DNA from: Arthrobacter sp.
GTDB taxonomy: Bacteria > Actinomycetota > Actinomycetes > Actinomycetales > Micrococcaceae
Length of the DNA stretch: 30,715 nt
Direction: 5' to 3'
Assembly: GCA_030146405.1 (NCBI GenBank)
Contig: JASLBS010000071.1
Location: 1-30,715 of the forward strand
Under the pieces are notes generated by a model. That model worked only from the letters and a program-made list of their open reading frames with translations. It was not told the origin of the DNA and did not search any database. Of the stretch, positions 7,950 through 16,717 are shown piece after piece; the stretch's first letter is position 1; each line of letters starts with the position of its first letter. Made by a program: the position numbers and the translations under genes.

Positions 7950-9366
7950 TGTCCTGACGGTTCCGCGGTCGCGGCGCAACATCGAGCTCGCCCTACTGCT
8001 GGTGGCCCTCGCCGTCGCCTGCCTGGCGAACTACCTCGTGGGGGTCGGGAGCGAGGACGCCTTCAACGACTACTTCTACTCACAGGCACTCACGCTCGGT
8101 CTCATGAGCCTGTTCATCCACATCATCCTCCGGTTCCGCGCCAAGTATGCCGACCCGGTAATTCTTCCGATCGTCGTCGCGCTCAATGGTGTCGGCCTCG
8201 CCATGATCCACCGGCTGGATCTCTCCTCCGCCGCAGCCAACCCGAATTTCATCCCGGTGGCTCCGTCCCAGGTCCAGTGGACCGCCGTGGCCATGGCGGC
8301 CGCCGCGATACTTCTCATCCTCTTCCGGGACCACCGCCTCCTCCGACGGTTCACCTATATCTCGCTGATCGTCAGTGCCGTCCTGCTCCTGCTCCCCCTC
8401 ACCCCGCTGGGCCTGGAGATCAACGGAGCGCGCATCTGGATCTCCGTGGGCATCGGGACGTTCCAGCCAGGGGAGATCGCCAAGATCACCCTTGCCATAT
8501 TCTTCGCCGGGTATCTGTCCACCAACCGCGACCTCATCCTCCTCGCGGGCAAGAAGATCGGCCCGCTGCAACTTCCCCGCTTCCGCGACCTCGCTCCCAT
8601 GGGGGCCGCATGGCTGGTGAGCATCGGTGTGCTGGTCTTCCAGCGTGACCTCGGCTCGTCCGTGCTCTTCTTCGGTCTCTTCATGGTGATGATCTACGTG
8701 GCCACGAGTCGCGTCAGCTGGGTGCTGATCGGCCTCGCGATGATCGGGGTGGGCGTGTTCGTCGCCCTCGAGCTGTTCAGCCACGTGGCCCTGCGCTTCG
8801 ATTCCTGGATCAATGCGTTCGATCCCGACGTGTACAACCGGGCTCCCGGTGGCAGCGCCCAGGTGGTGCAGGGCATGTTCGGCCTCGCCAATGGCGGACT
8901 GGTGGGTACCGGCCTCGGTGAGGGCAGACCGGATCTCGTGACCTATGCCAACAGCGACATGATCATCGCGGCGCTCGGGGAGGAGCTCGGGCTGATCGGT
9001 CTCATGGCCATCGTCATGCTCTTCGTGCTCCTCGTCTCGCGCGGTATCCGCGCCGCCCTCGGGACCAAGGACGGTTTCGGCAAGCTCCTCGCGTGTGGTC
9101 TGTCCTTCACGATCGCGCTCCAGTGCTTCGTGGTGATCGGCGGGATCACCCGACTAATCCCGCTGACCGGACTCACCACGCCCTTCATGTCCGCGGGTGG
9201 ATCCTCACTGCTGGCAAACTGGCTCATTGTGGCTCTGCTCCTGCTCATCTCCGAGACGGCCCGCCGTCCGGCGCCCACCACGCCGATGAAGGACTCGTTC
9301 CCCGAACCCCTCGGTGCCACCGGCAAGCCCGTCAAGAAGAGACCATCGAAGGAGGGAACCCGATGA
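7942..9366 (+). CDS. rodA: SEDS peptidoglycan glycosyltransferase RodA (FtsW/RodA/SpoVE family)
   Basis: 474 residues. GTG 7942 is chosen because GGAGG lies eight bases upstream and the frame then opens SDVLTVPRSRRNIEL; this overlaps the pstP end by eight bases. The protein is largely hydrophobic, with about ten to twelve membrane spans. It carries SEDS signatures: FQRDLGSSVLFFGLF near residues 233-247 (Asp-Leu-Gly core) and LIPLTGLTTPFMSAGGSSLL near 403-422. Family knowledge: it polymerises lipid II into glycan strands and works with the class B transpeptidase encoded next. FtsW is the alternative, but the pbpA partner and conserved locus favour the RodA branch. Confidence 0.93.
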   Translation: MSDVLTVPRSRRNIELALLLVALAVACLANYLVGVGSEDAFNDYFYSQALTLGLMSLFIHIILRFRAKYADPVILPIVVALNGVGLAMIHRLDLSSAAANPNFIPVAPSQVQWTAVAMAAAAILLILFRDHRLLRRFTYISLIVSAVLLLLPLTPLGLEINGARIWISVGIGTFQPGEIAKITLAIFFAGYLSTNRDLILLAGKKIGPLQLPRFRDLAPMGAAWLVSIGVLVFQRDLGSSVLFFGLFMVMIYVATSRVSWVLIGLAMIGVGVFVALELFSHVALRFDSWINAFDPDVYNRAPGGSAQVVQGMFGLANGGLVGTGLGEGRPDLVTYANSDMIIAALGEELGLIGLMAIVMLFVLLVSRGIRAALGTKDGFGKLLACGLSFTIALQCFVVIGGITRLIPLTGLTTPFMSAGGSSLLANWLIVALLLLISETARRPAPTTPMKDSFPEPLGATGKPVKKRPSKEGTR

Positions 9367-10805
9367 ACCAGGCCATTCGCAGCGCCTGGGTCGTGATGAT
9401 CGGCATGTTCGCCCTCATGCTCGGTGCGCTCACCTACGTGCAGTTCTTCCAGGCGGAGGCACTCTCCCAGAACTCCTGGAACAACCGGCAGCTCTACCAG
9501 GACTTCGGCCGCCAGCGCGGAGCGATCCTCGTGGACGGACGCGCGATCGCCGAGTCCGTGCCGTCGAACGACCAGTTCAACTACCAGCGCACCTACCGCG
9601 ATCCCGAGTTGTACGCCCACCTCACGGGCTACTACTCGCTGTCCCTCGGTTCCACCCAGCTGGAATACGCGGAATCCCCCATCCTCGCGGGTACCAGCAG
9701 CTCGCTGTTCTACGACCGGGTCGTCCAGCTGTTCTCCGGCGGGGATGCCCAGGGGGCGTCCATCGAGCTGACGATCGATCCGCAGATCCAGCAGCTCGCC
9801 TGGGATCTCATCCCGGACGACCAGCGCGGCTCGATCGTGGTGATGGAGCCCGATACCGGCAAGATCCTGGCGATGGTCTCGAAACCGAGCTTCGACCCCA
9901 ACCTGCTGTCCGGCCATGACACCGCCATCATCGAGCAGAACGTGACGGCGCTGTCCGAGCAGCAAGGACTGTCCATCTACACGAATCCCGCCACCGAGTC
10001 CCTGGTGTCACCCGGTTCGGTCTTCAAGCTCATCGACGCGGCAGCGGCCCTCGAGTCCGGGGAGTTCGACGCGCAGTCGGAGATCCCGAACCCGTCGGCC
10101 CTGCAGTTCCCCGGCATCGACTACGCGCTGCCCAACTTCGTCACGGGCGGCTGCGCGAGCAGGGAGACAGCGGACCTCCAGTTCGCCCTGGAACAATCCT
10201 GCAATACCCCGTTCGCGCAGATAGCCCTGGATCTCGGGGAGGACGCCATCCGGGAGCAGGCGGAGAGGTTCGGGTTCGGTGAGGAGATCTCGATCCCCAC
10301 GCGCGTCATCGCCAGTACCTTCCCCTCCGACCTGACCGATCCGGAGCTCGCCCAGTCCGCCGTGGGACAGTTCGACACCCGCGTGACCCCGCTGCAGATG
10401 GCCATGGTGGCTTCGGCCATTGCCAATGACGGCCAGCAGATGAAACCACAGCTGGTGCGGTCCGTCCGCGCGGCCGACCTCGAACTCATCGATTCCCCCC
10501 AACCCGAGGTGTTGCGCCAGTCCGTGAGCAGCGACACGGCGGCTCAGCTCACCGACTGGATGGTCAACGTGGTCGAGAACGGTACGGCTCGTGGCGCGGC
10601 GATCCCCGGCGTCCGTGTGGCCGGCAAGACGGGAACCGCGGAGGTCACCGAAACCGGTGACAACGCCTGGTTCACGGGTTTCGCGCCCGCTGAGGATCCG
10701 CGGGTCGCAATATCGATCGTCATGGAAAACGTGGACATCCCCACTGGTCAGCAATTGACCTCACCCAGTGCCAGCAGACTCATGGAGGCGGTGTTGAACA
10801 GATGA
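9363..10805 (+). CDS. pbpA: Class B penicillin-binding protein transpeptidase PbpA
   Basis: 480 residues from ATG 9363, overlapping the rodA stop (ATGA), with AAGGAGGG upstream. A single N-terminal signal-anchor (about 8-27) places the enzyme outside the membrane. The transpeptidase domain holds the three active-site motifs: SVFK (nucleophile S219, K222), SCN (279-281) and KTGT (422-425). The pedestal region is short. Family knowledge: it cross-links nascent peptidoglycan in partnership with RodA, and its extracellular domain is a kinase-pathway target in mycobacteria. Its stop overlaps the pknA ATG, so rodA, pbpA and pknA are likely translationally coupled. Confidence 0.96.
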   Translation: MNQAIRSAWVVMIGMFALMLGALTYVQFFQAEALSQNSWNNRQLYQDFGRQRGAILVDGRAIAESVPSNDQFNYQRTYRDPELYAHLTGYYSLSLGSTQLEYAESPILAGTSSSLFYDRVVQLFSGGDAQGASIELTIDPQIQQLAWDLIPDDQRGSIVVMEPDTGKILAMVSKPSFDPNLLSGHDTAIIEQNVTALSEQQGLSIYTNPATESLVSPGSVFKLIDAAAALESGEFDAQSEIPNPSALQFPGIDYALPNFVTGGCASRETADLQFALEQSCNTPFAQIALDLGEDAIREQAERFGFGEEISIPTRVIASTFPSDLTDPELAQSAVGQFDTRVTPLQMAMVASAIANDGQQMKPQLVRSVRAADLELIDSPQPEVLRQSVSSDTAAQLTDWMVNVVENGTARGAAIPGVRVAGKTGTAEVTETGDNAWFTGFAPAEDPRVAISIVMENVDIPTGQQLTSPSASRLMEAVLNR

Positions 10806-12595
10806 GGCCCACGTCGGGAATCACCCTGGGCGGCAGGTTCGAACTGACCGAGCGGATCGCGATCGGCGGCATGGGCGAGGTGTGGAAGGCACGGGACCAG
10901 ATCCTCGGCCGCGTCGTCGCGATCAAGATCCTCAAGGAGGAGTACTCGGGCGATCCCGCGTTCCTCAACCGGTTCAGGGCCGAGGCACGCCACACTGCCC
11001 TGCTCAACCACGAGGGGATCGCCAATGTCTTCGACTACGGCGAGGAGGGTGGTTCTGCCTATCTCGTCATGGAACTCGTTCCGGGGCAGCCTCTGTCCGC
11101 AGTGATCGAGAAGGAACAGGTACTCACCCCCGACCGCACGTTGTCCATCGTGGGCCAGACCGCCACGGCCCTCGCTGTCGCGCACCGCCAGGGCCTGGTG
11201 CACCGTGACGTCAAACCGGGCAACATCCTGGTGATGCCCGACGGCCGGGTGAAGATCACGGACTTCGGAATCGCGCGTCTTGCCGACCAGGTACCGCTGA
11301 CGGCCACGGGACAGGTGATGGGCACGGCCCAGTACCTCGCGCCGGAGCAGGCCACCGGCCAACCGGCCACCGGTTCGTCGGACATCTACGCACTCGGCGT
11401 GATCGGGTACGAGCTGCTCGCCGGACGGCGGCCCTTCTCGGGTGAGTCGCAGATCGCGATCGCCCTCGCACAGGTCAATGACGCCCCACCGCCCCTGCCC
11501 GCCTCGATCCCTCATCCTGTCCGCGCGCTGATCAGTTCCATGCTCGCGAAGGATCCGGCCGAGAGACCGAGCGACGCCGAGAGCCTGGCGCGCGCAGTGG
11601 ATGCGATCCGCAGCGGTGACATCCGGGCGGCCCAGGCAGCGGTCCCGGGAATGCTCGCCTTCCCCGAGGGCTCGGGTACTGCCACCGCGGCGGTGCCGCG
11701 TCAGAACACCCAGGCGACCACGGCCATCCCAGCGCCCTCGACGGCGGCACTGCCCACCGTGGCGGGCCCGGCCGCCGCAGGTGGTATCGCCGCCTCCCGG
11801 GACTGGTCGCAGGAAGACGCGGACGCCGACGCCGAGCAGGCCCGTCCCTACCGGCAGGAGGAGCGGGACAACAGACGGAGCCCCTGGCTGATCCCGCTGA
11901 TCGTGCTTCTCCTGCTGGCCCTGGGCGCGATCGCTTTCCTGATTCTCCAGCCGCTGCTGGCCGGAGACGATTCAGTGAACGCACCGGCGGAGACCACATC
12001 GGCCACACCCGTGGCCCCGCCCTCGACGACGCCGTCACCCTCGCCGTCGTCCTCCTCACCGACGCCCACACCCGATCCCGCCACCAGCGAGGCGGATGAC
12101 AGGATCGTCGTTTCGCCGAGCGAGTACCTCGGAGCATCCGAGGCGGACGCGAGGCAACGCCTGATCTCGCTCAATTTCGGGGTCAACGTCGAACAGGAGA
12201 CCGACGACCGACCGGCCGGTACCGTGATCGCGGTCAACCCCAGTGGTCTCCAGTCACCCGGAACGACGATCACCCTCACCGTCTCGAGCGGTCCTGAGCA
12301 GGTCACGGTTCCCGGAGGACTTCAGGGCCAGAATGCAGCTGACGTCGAAAGGACCCTCGTGGACCTCGGACTCGTTCCGGTGAGTGCTGGGGAACAGGAG
12401 TCGCAGCAGGCAGCCGGAACCGTCATCTCGGTCGACCCGGGCGCCGGGGCGGTCCTGGCACGTGGTGCAGAAGTCAGCTACGTCGTCTCGTCCGGCCCGG
12501 CTCCGACCCCGGAGCCTGCCCCGGAGCCCTCCGAGACAGCCGCGCAGGCCCCACCGACCCCTACCTCCGCACCGTCCGCGACCGCCGGAGGATGA
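10802..12595 (+). CDS. pknA: PASTA-domain Ser/Thr protein kinase, PknA position
   Basis: 597 residues from ATG 10802, overlapping the pbpA stop (ATGA). GGAGG lies 13 bases upstream, rather far, so coupling is likely. Kinase domain about 13-275: glycine loop IGGMGEVWKA, ATP-anchoring K42, HRDVKPGN with catalytic D136, and DFG at 154-156. A Thr-containing activation segment precedes GTAQYLAPEQ. An Ala/Thr/Pro linker leads to a transmembrane helix (about 361-385). After a Ser/Pro/Thr stretch come two PASTA domains (about 435-497 and 501-565) and a Pro-rich tail. Mycobacterial PknA lacks PASTA repeats, so assignment as pknA rests on locus order; it could equally be called a second PknB-type kinase. 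PASTA domains bind peptidoglycan fragments outside the cell. Confidence 0.9.
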   Translation: MRPTSGITLGGRFELTERIAIGGMGEVWKARDQILGRVVAIKILKEEYSGDPAFLNRFRAEARHTALLNHEGIANVFDYGEEGGSAYLVMELVPGQPLSAVIEKEQVLTPDRTLSIVGQTATALAVAHRQGLVHRDVKPGNILVMPDGRVKITDFGIARLADQVPLTATGQVMGTAQYLAPEQATGQPATGSSDIYALGVIGYELLAGRRPFSGESQIAIALAQVNDAPPPLPASIPHPVRALISSMLAKDPAERPSDAESLARAVDAIRSGDIRAAQAAVPGMLAFPEGSGTATAAVPRQNTQATTAIPAPSTAALPTVAGPAAAGGIAASRDWSQEDADADAEQARPYRQEERDNRRSPWLIPLIVLLLLALGAIAFLILQPLLAGDDSVNAPAETTSATPVAPPSTTPSPSPSSSSPTPTPDPATSEADDRIVVSPSEYLGASEADARQRLISLNFGVNVEQETDDRPAGTVIAVNPSGLQSPGTTITLTVSSGPEQVTVPGGLQGQNAADVERTLVDLGLVPVSAGEQESQQAAGTVISVDPGAGAVLARGAEVSYVVSSGPAPTPEPAPEPSETAAQAPPTPTSAPSATAGG

Positions 12596-12636
12596 TCGTG
12601 GTTCCCGGATCGCCGCAGACGGTCGTGGACCGATGA
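12592..12636 (+). CDS. Putative mini-cistron linking pknA and pknB
   Basis: A 14-codon frame begins at ATG 12592, which overlaps the pknA stop (ATGA). It ends with TGA 12634-12636, which overlaps the pknB ATG at 12633 (again ATGA). An internal GTG at 12598 lies six bases after the GGAGG at 12587-12591, a better-spaced start giving a 12-residue peptide. The encoded peptide is MIVVPGSPQTVVDR. The pknB ATG has no clear ribosome-binding site of its own, so this frame could hand ribosomes from pknA to pknB. It is seen only as an arrangement of starts and stops; expression is not known. Confidence 0.35.
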   Translation: MIVVPGSPQTVVDR

Positions 12637-14600
12637 CTGCCGAGCGCATCCTGAACGATCGCTACGAGGTCCTCGAACTGATCGGTCGCGGCGGGATGGC
12701 GGATGTGCACCTCGGTCGTGATCTCAAGCTGGGCCGGAAGGTTGCCATCAAGGTGCTCCGGCAGGATCTCGCACGGGATCCCCTGTTCCAGTCCCGCTTC
12801 AGGCGGGAGGCCCAGGCCGTGGCGGGTCTGAACAACCCCACCATCGTGGCGGTGTACGACACGGGCGAGGAGGAGATCCCCGACCGCCCGCAGCACGAGG
12901 TACGCGTCCCGTTCATCGTGATGGAGTACGTTGCCGGCAGGACCCTGCGGGACTACGTCAAGGCCGGCGAACTGACGCCCGAGAAGAGCGTCGCCTACCT
13001 GGCCGGGGTCCTCAGCGCCCTCGATTACAGCCACCGGTCCGGGATCGTGCACCGCGACATCAAGCCCGCGAATGTCATGATCACCCCCGAGGACGCCGTC
13101 AAGGTCATGGATTTCGGGATCGCCCGGGCCATGGCGGACTCCCAGGCCACGATGACCCAGACCCACGCCGTCCTCGGCACCGCGCAGTACCTCTCGCCGG
13201 AGCAGGCACGCGGCGAGACGGTGGATGCCCGCAGCGACCTGTACTCGGCCGGGTGTCTGCTGTTCGAGTTGCTGACCGGGCGCCCGCCCTTCATCGGCGA
13301 CAGTCCCGTGTCCGTGGCCTACCAGCACGTACGGGAGCCTCCGCCCGTGGCGAGCAGCCTCGTCGCCACGGTCACCCCCGCCCTGGATTCGGTGCTCGCC
13401 AAGGCACTCGAGAAGGATCGGGACCACCGGTTCCAGGACGCGCTCTCCTTCCGTGCCGCACTGCTCGACGCCGGGCGCGGGATCGTTCTGGCGGGCGGTG
13501 CGGCCGCGGCCACCGAGGCACTGGACGTCTCCCCCCTGGACACCCGCGCGGGTGCGTTCACTTCCACAAGTGCTCCGTCACAGGAGGCGCAGACGCGGGC
13601 GATCGACCGGGTGACGGCCGAGGATGCCCTACCGGAACAGACCGACCACGGAGCCGACGAGGACCACCTCGACCTCCTGCGGGACGAGGACGCCAGGGAC
13701 ACCCGGCACCGCCGGAGGGCGTCGTCCAGGGCCGCCTGGATCACCGTCTTCTTCGTCACGGTCCTGATGGTGCTCGTCGCAGGATTCTTCCTGCTCGACA
13801 ATCTGACGACCTCGGGTCCGACAGCCGAACCCGTTCCTGCCGTCGTCGTACCGGACCTGGTGGGTATGAGCGAGGGCGACGCCTCCGATGCCCTCGTGGA
13901 CGCCGGGCTGATGGTGTCCACCGACGAGGAGTACAACGCGTCCACCGCCTCCGGTATGGTCATCGGTTCGAACCCGTCCTCCGGGACCTCCGTGGAACGT
14001 GATTCCCGGGTGAACATCACGGTGTCCCTCGGACCGGCCAACGTCGCGGTCCCCGACTCACTCGGTGGGATGACGGAGGCCTCGGCCCGTCAGGCCCTCC
14101 AGGACGCCGGGTTACGGGGCGGACAGGTCACGGAGGAGACCAGCGCGGATGTCCAGTCGGGGCGGGTGCTCAGGACCAGCCCGCAGATCGGTGAATCCGT
14201 GTCGGCGGGCAGTTCGGTGGACCTGGTGCTGTCCAACGGGCGGGTGACCGTTCCCCTGCTCACGGATCTGACGCGGGAGCAGGCGGAGGCCCTGCTGGCC
14301 GACCCGGCGGTCGGGCTGCCGGTCAGGTTCCAGGACGTCGAGAACAGCGTCGTGGCGCCGGGTATCATCACTGCGCAGTCGTCGCGCGCCCGTTCGGAGG
14401 TACCCCAGGGGACGGAGATCCTCCTCACCGTGGCCGTAGCCCCGGCCGCCATCCCGGAGCCAGAGCCAGAGCCCGAGCCCGAGGAATCACCGGAACCCGC
14501 CGAACCGGCGCCCTCCGACTCCGCGACTCCCAGCCCCAGCCCCAGCGACGCCTCGGAGGGACGGCCCACCACCGGGCCCGACGAACAGGACGAGGACTAG
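12633..14600 (+). CDS. pknB: PASTA-domain Ser/Thr protein kinase PknB
   Basis: 655 residues; ATG 12633 opens MTAERILNDRYEVLELIGRG, the usual PknB start. Kinase domain about 10-275: K40 in VAIK, HRDIKPANV with D142, and DFG at 160-162. The activation loop MTQTHAVLGTAQYLSPEQ has T175 and T177 where mycobacterial PknB autophosphorylates. Transmembrane helix about 368-388. Three extracellular PASTA domains follow (about 403-467, 470-536, 537-603), then an acidic Pro/Glu/Ser-rich tail of about 45 residues. Mycobacterial PknB has four PASTA units. Family knowledge: it senses muropeptides or lipid II and phosphorylates division and wall-synthesis proteins. Last gene of the operon; its TAG is shared with the convergent trpG stop (CTAG, 14597-14600). 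Confidence 0.96.
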   Translation: MTAERILNDRYEVLELIGRGGMADVHLGRDLKLGRKVAIKVLRQDLARDPLFQSRFRREAQAVAGLNNPTIVAVYDTGEEEIPDRPQHEVRVPFIVMEYVAGRTLRDYVKAGELTPEKSVAYLAGVLSALDYSHRSGIVHRDIKPANVMITPEDAVKVMDFGIARAMADSQATMTQTHAVLGTAQYLSPEQARGETVDARSDLYSAGCLLFELLTGRPPFIGDSPVSVAYQHVREPPPVASSLVATVTPALDSVLAKALEKDRDHRFQDALSFRAALLDAGRGIVLAGGAAAATEALDVSPLDTRAGAFTSTSAPSQEAQTRAIDRVTAEDALPEQTDHGADEDHLDLLRDEDARDTRHRRRASSRAAWITVFFVTVLMVLVAGFFLLDNLTTSGPTAEPVPAVVVPDLVGMSEGDASDALVDAGLMVSTDEEYNASTASGMVIGSNPSSGTSVERDSRVNITVSLGPANVAVPDSLGGMTEASARQALQDAGLRGGQVTEETSADVQSGRVLRTSPQIGESVSAGSSVDLVLSNGRVTVPLLTDLTREQAEALLADPAVGLPVRFQDVENSVVAPGIITAQSSRARSEVPQGTEILLTVAVAPAAIPEPEPEPEPEESPEPAEPAPSDSATPSPSPSDASEGRPTTGPDEQDED

Positions 14601-15241
14601 CGGGCGATCAACGGGCTGAGCCCGGCCGCCTTCGTGGCTGCGCCTTCGAGGCCCAGCGACTCGAGCCAGTTACCCAGCATCTGGTAGCCGCCCTCGGTCA
14701 GGACCGACTCGGGGTGGAACTGGACGCCGCAGAGGGGCGCGGACCGGTGCTCGAGGCCCATGATGATCCCGCTGGCGGTCCGGGCCGTGACCACGAGGTC
14801 GGCGGGGACCTGGTCGCTGACCGCGGCCAGGGAATGGTAACGGGTGGCAGTGACCGGCGAGGGTAGCCCCGCGAACACGCTCGTGGAACCGTGCTCCACG
14901 AGCGAGGTCTTGCCGTGCATCAGCTCGGGGGCGTGGGTGACGGTTCCGCCGTAGGCCTCCGCCAGCGCCTGGTGACCCAGGCATACGCCGAGCATGGGCT
15001 TCATCTGCTCGCCGCACCACTTGATGAGGTCCACGCAGATACCCGCCTCCGCGGGGGTGCCCGGGCCGGGAGAGACGAGCACGCCGTCCCGGGTCGCGGC
15101 CATCTCCTGCGCTTCCGCGAGGGTGACGTCGTCGTTGCGGACCACCGTGGTGTCCGCTCCGAGTTCCTGCAGGTACCCGACGAGCGTGTAGACGAAGCTG
15201 TCGTAGTTGTCGATCACGAGGATCCGGGTGGTGTCAGTCAT
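14597..15241 (-). CDS. trpG: Anthranilate/aminodeoxychorismate synthase glutamine amidotransferase (TrpG/PabA)
   Basis: 214 residues. The start is taken as ATG 15241 because the protein then opens MTDTTRILVIDNYDSFVY, the normal TrpG/PabA beginning; the frame is open further upstream but that part overlaps the neighbouring genes in another frame. The class I amidotransferase triad is complete: C87 in GVCLGHQ, and H176 and E178 in FHPESV. It supplies ammonia from glutamine to a chorismate-using synthase for tryptophan or folate synthesis; no synthase subunit is nearby, so the pathway cannot be decided. A lone trpG beside pknB is also the mycobacterial order. The upstream ribosome-binding site is weak. 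It converges on pknB with no hairpin between them. Confidence 0.92.
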   Translation of the reverse strand: MTDTTRILVIDNYDSFVYTLVGYLQELGADTTVVRNDDVTLAEAQEMAATRDGVLVSPGPGTPAEAGICVDLIKWCGEQMKPMLGVCLGHQALAEAYGGTVTHAPELMHGKTSLVEHGSTSVFAGLPSPVTATRYHSLAAVSDQVPADLVVTARTASGIIMGLEHRSAPLCGVQFHPESVLTEGGYQMLGNWLESLGLEGAATKAAGLSPLIAR

Positions 15242-15243
15242 GG

Positions 15244-15405
15244 TCAGGGGGAACCGATCGTCGAATCTGTGAGGGGATTGAACTGGGAGACCCAGGGGAA
15301 CACGTACAGCAGCAGTACTGCGACGGCCGCGAGGATCAGGAGGATGGAGAAGATGATCCTCAGCCACAGCGGTCCGGGGAGCGTCCGGAAGATCCATGCG
15401 TACAT
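15244..15405 (-). CDS. Small single-span membrane protein
   Basis: 53 residues from ATG 15405, with AGGGGTGA five bases upstream. An alternative GTG at 15414 would overlap the sortase stop (GTGA) and add three residues. The sequence has an amphipathic N-terminus (MYAWIFRTLPGPLWLR), one strongly hydrophobic helix (about 16-38) and a short polar tail (NPLTDSTIGSP). It lies between the sortase and trpG, two bases from the trpG start, so the three are probably co-transcribed. The family is not recognised with confidence. Similar short proteins accompany class E sortases in related genomes, but that is recollection, not shown here. Confidence 0.75.
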   Translation of the reverse strand: MYAWIFRTLPGPLWLRIIFSILLILAAVAVLLLYVFPWVSQFNPLTDSTIGSP

Positions 15406-15410
15406 CGCCG

Positions 15411-16238
15411 TCACCCCTGCCCTGCGGCGCGGGCCACCTGGTCCGCGATCTCCGCGGGTGGTCCTGCATCGGAAGGCCGCCAGGACTCCAGCACCGAGTA
15501 CGCGATGATGCGTTCCTGGGCACCGAACCGCGGGTTGCAACTGGTCAGCGTGAGGATGCGGTCCACGGGTTCGGCGGAGGGCTGCGTGGGGACGGGGGCG
15601 ATCACGTCACCGCGGTCCGGCAGCACGATCTCCGTGTTGCGGAAGACATAGGTGTAGTACCCGTCCCGCGTCTGGACGTAGATGCGGTCCCCGGGAACGA
15701 GGGTGTGGATCTGGTCGAGAACCTGCCCGTGGGTCTGGCGGTGGCCGGCGAGGGCGAAGTTCCCCACCTCGCCGGGTGCCCCGGTATCCGGATAGTGACC
15801 GAGGCCGAGGTTGTCGAGGACGTCCGATCCGACGCCCGAGGTGATGGGGCGCGAGTAGTTCTCCCCGAACCGCGGGATGTACACCGCCCCGAAGGTGCCG
15901 ACGAGGTCGCCCTGCGGAAGGACTGCCGGTTCGCCGAAAGTGTCCTGGGGCGGTGCGTCGTCCCCCTCGGGAGCCGAGGTTGCTGGGGCAATTGGGGCCG
16001 CGAGGACCGGCGGTACCTCGGAGAAGAACTCCCCGAGCGCCTGTTCCTGCTTGATGTTGGACTCGATGTTGGTCCACCAGAGCTCCCAGCCCACGAAGAG
16101 CAGCAGCACCACGCCCACGGTGATCATCAGCTCGCCCAGTACCTGCGCGATGATCTGGAAGGGAGTGCGGCGACGACGTGTCCGGCTGCCGGTCGACGGT
16201 CGGCGCGTCGGCGCGGCGTCGAGCGTTGACCTGGTCAC
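15411..16238 (-). CDS. Class E sortase
   Basis: 275 residues from GTG 16238, with AGGAG about seven bases upstream. A basic cytoplasmic N-terminus (RRRRTPF) leads into one transmembrane segment (about 33-55). The extracellular sortase domain covers about 112-255, with catalytic H166 (LAGHRQTHG), C234 (LTLTSCNPRFG) and R243 (QERIIAY). The TLTSC motif and the N-terminal anchor fit actinobacterial class E sortases, which typically recognise LAXTG-like sorting signals. No surface substrate with a sorting motif is encoded in this window, so it is likely a housekeeping sortase acting on proteins encoded elsewhere. It heads a minus-strand group with the small membrane protein and trpG. Confidence 0.93.
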   Translation of the reverse strand: MTRSTLDAAPTRRPSTGSRTRRRRTPFQIIAQVLGELMITVGVVLLLFVGWELWWTNIESNIKQEQALGEFFSEVPPVLAAPIAPATSAPEGDDAPPQDTFGEPAVLPQGDLVGTFGAVYIPRFGENYSRPITSGVGSDVLDNLGLGHYPDTGAPGEVGNFALAGHRQTHGQVLDQIHTLVPGDRIYVQTRDGYYTYVFRNTEIVLPDRGDVIAPVPTQPSAEPVDRILTLTSCNPRFGAQERIIAYSVLESWRPSDAGPPAEIADQVARAAGQG

Positions 16239-16416
16239 TACCGCTCCTGCCGCTCGAGATGCATCGCCGTCGGGAGGTCTTGGCTAGAATCGTTCCCAGA
16301 ACCGGACCACCGGATATTTTCCTCCCTCAGGATAACCTGCGGGATCGAACATATCGGGAGGCCAGCGAGACCACAGGCGCGATCGAACCGCGATCGTGCC
16401 CCGTCGAGGAGATTCA
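16239..16416. promoter_or_regulatory. Divergent promoter region between the sortase group and crgA
   Basis: A 178-bp gap between divergently transcribed genes. TAGAAT at 16285-16290 could be a plus-strand -10 element for crgA, but no good -35 precedes it at normal spacing. The crgA ATG has a GAGGAG ribosome-binding site five to seven bases upstream. Confidence 0.35.
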
Positions 16417-16665
16417 ATGCCCGAGTCCAGGCCCCGCAAGCAAGGCAGTTCCGCAACACCCGCCGCGAAACCGTCGCAGCCGAAGCCGAATCCTGTCTGG
16501 TACAAGCCGGTGATGTTCGGACTCATGCTCCTCGGATTGCTGTGGATCATCACGTTCTACATCTCCGAGCAGCGATTCCCGGTCGGAGCCTGGGGCAACT
16601 GGAACATCTTCGCCGGTTTCGGCATCGCGATCGTCGGTTTCCTCATGACGACCCGCTGGCGCTAG
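16417..16665 (+). CDS. crgA: Cell-division membrane protein CrgA
   Basis: 82 residues. ATG 16417 is chosen over the in-frame GTG 16396 because GAGGAG lies just upstream of it and the protein then begins MPESRPRKQ, as CrgA does. A charged and Pro-rich cytoplasmic N-terminus precedes two transmembrane helices (about 31-50 and 61-78), joined by the conserved ISEQRFPVGAWGNWN loop, and the protein ends TTRWR. Family knowledge: CrgA is an actinobacterial divisome component that recruits or stabilises FtsZ-ring partners and PBPs. Its place beside the stk and rodA locus is conserved in the phylum. Confidence 0.95.
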   Translation: MPESRPRKQGSSATPAAKPSQPKPNPVWYKPVMFGLMLLGLLWIITFYISEQRFPVGAWGNWNIFAGFGIAIVGFLMTTRWR

Positions 16666-16717
16666 TACCCACCCACCCCACCACCGGGTCGTGTCCCTGC
16701 TGGGAGCAGTATCCCCG

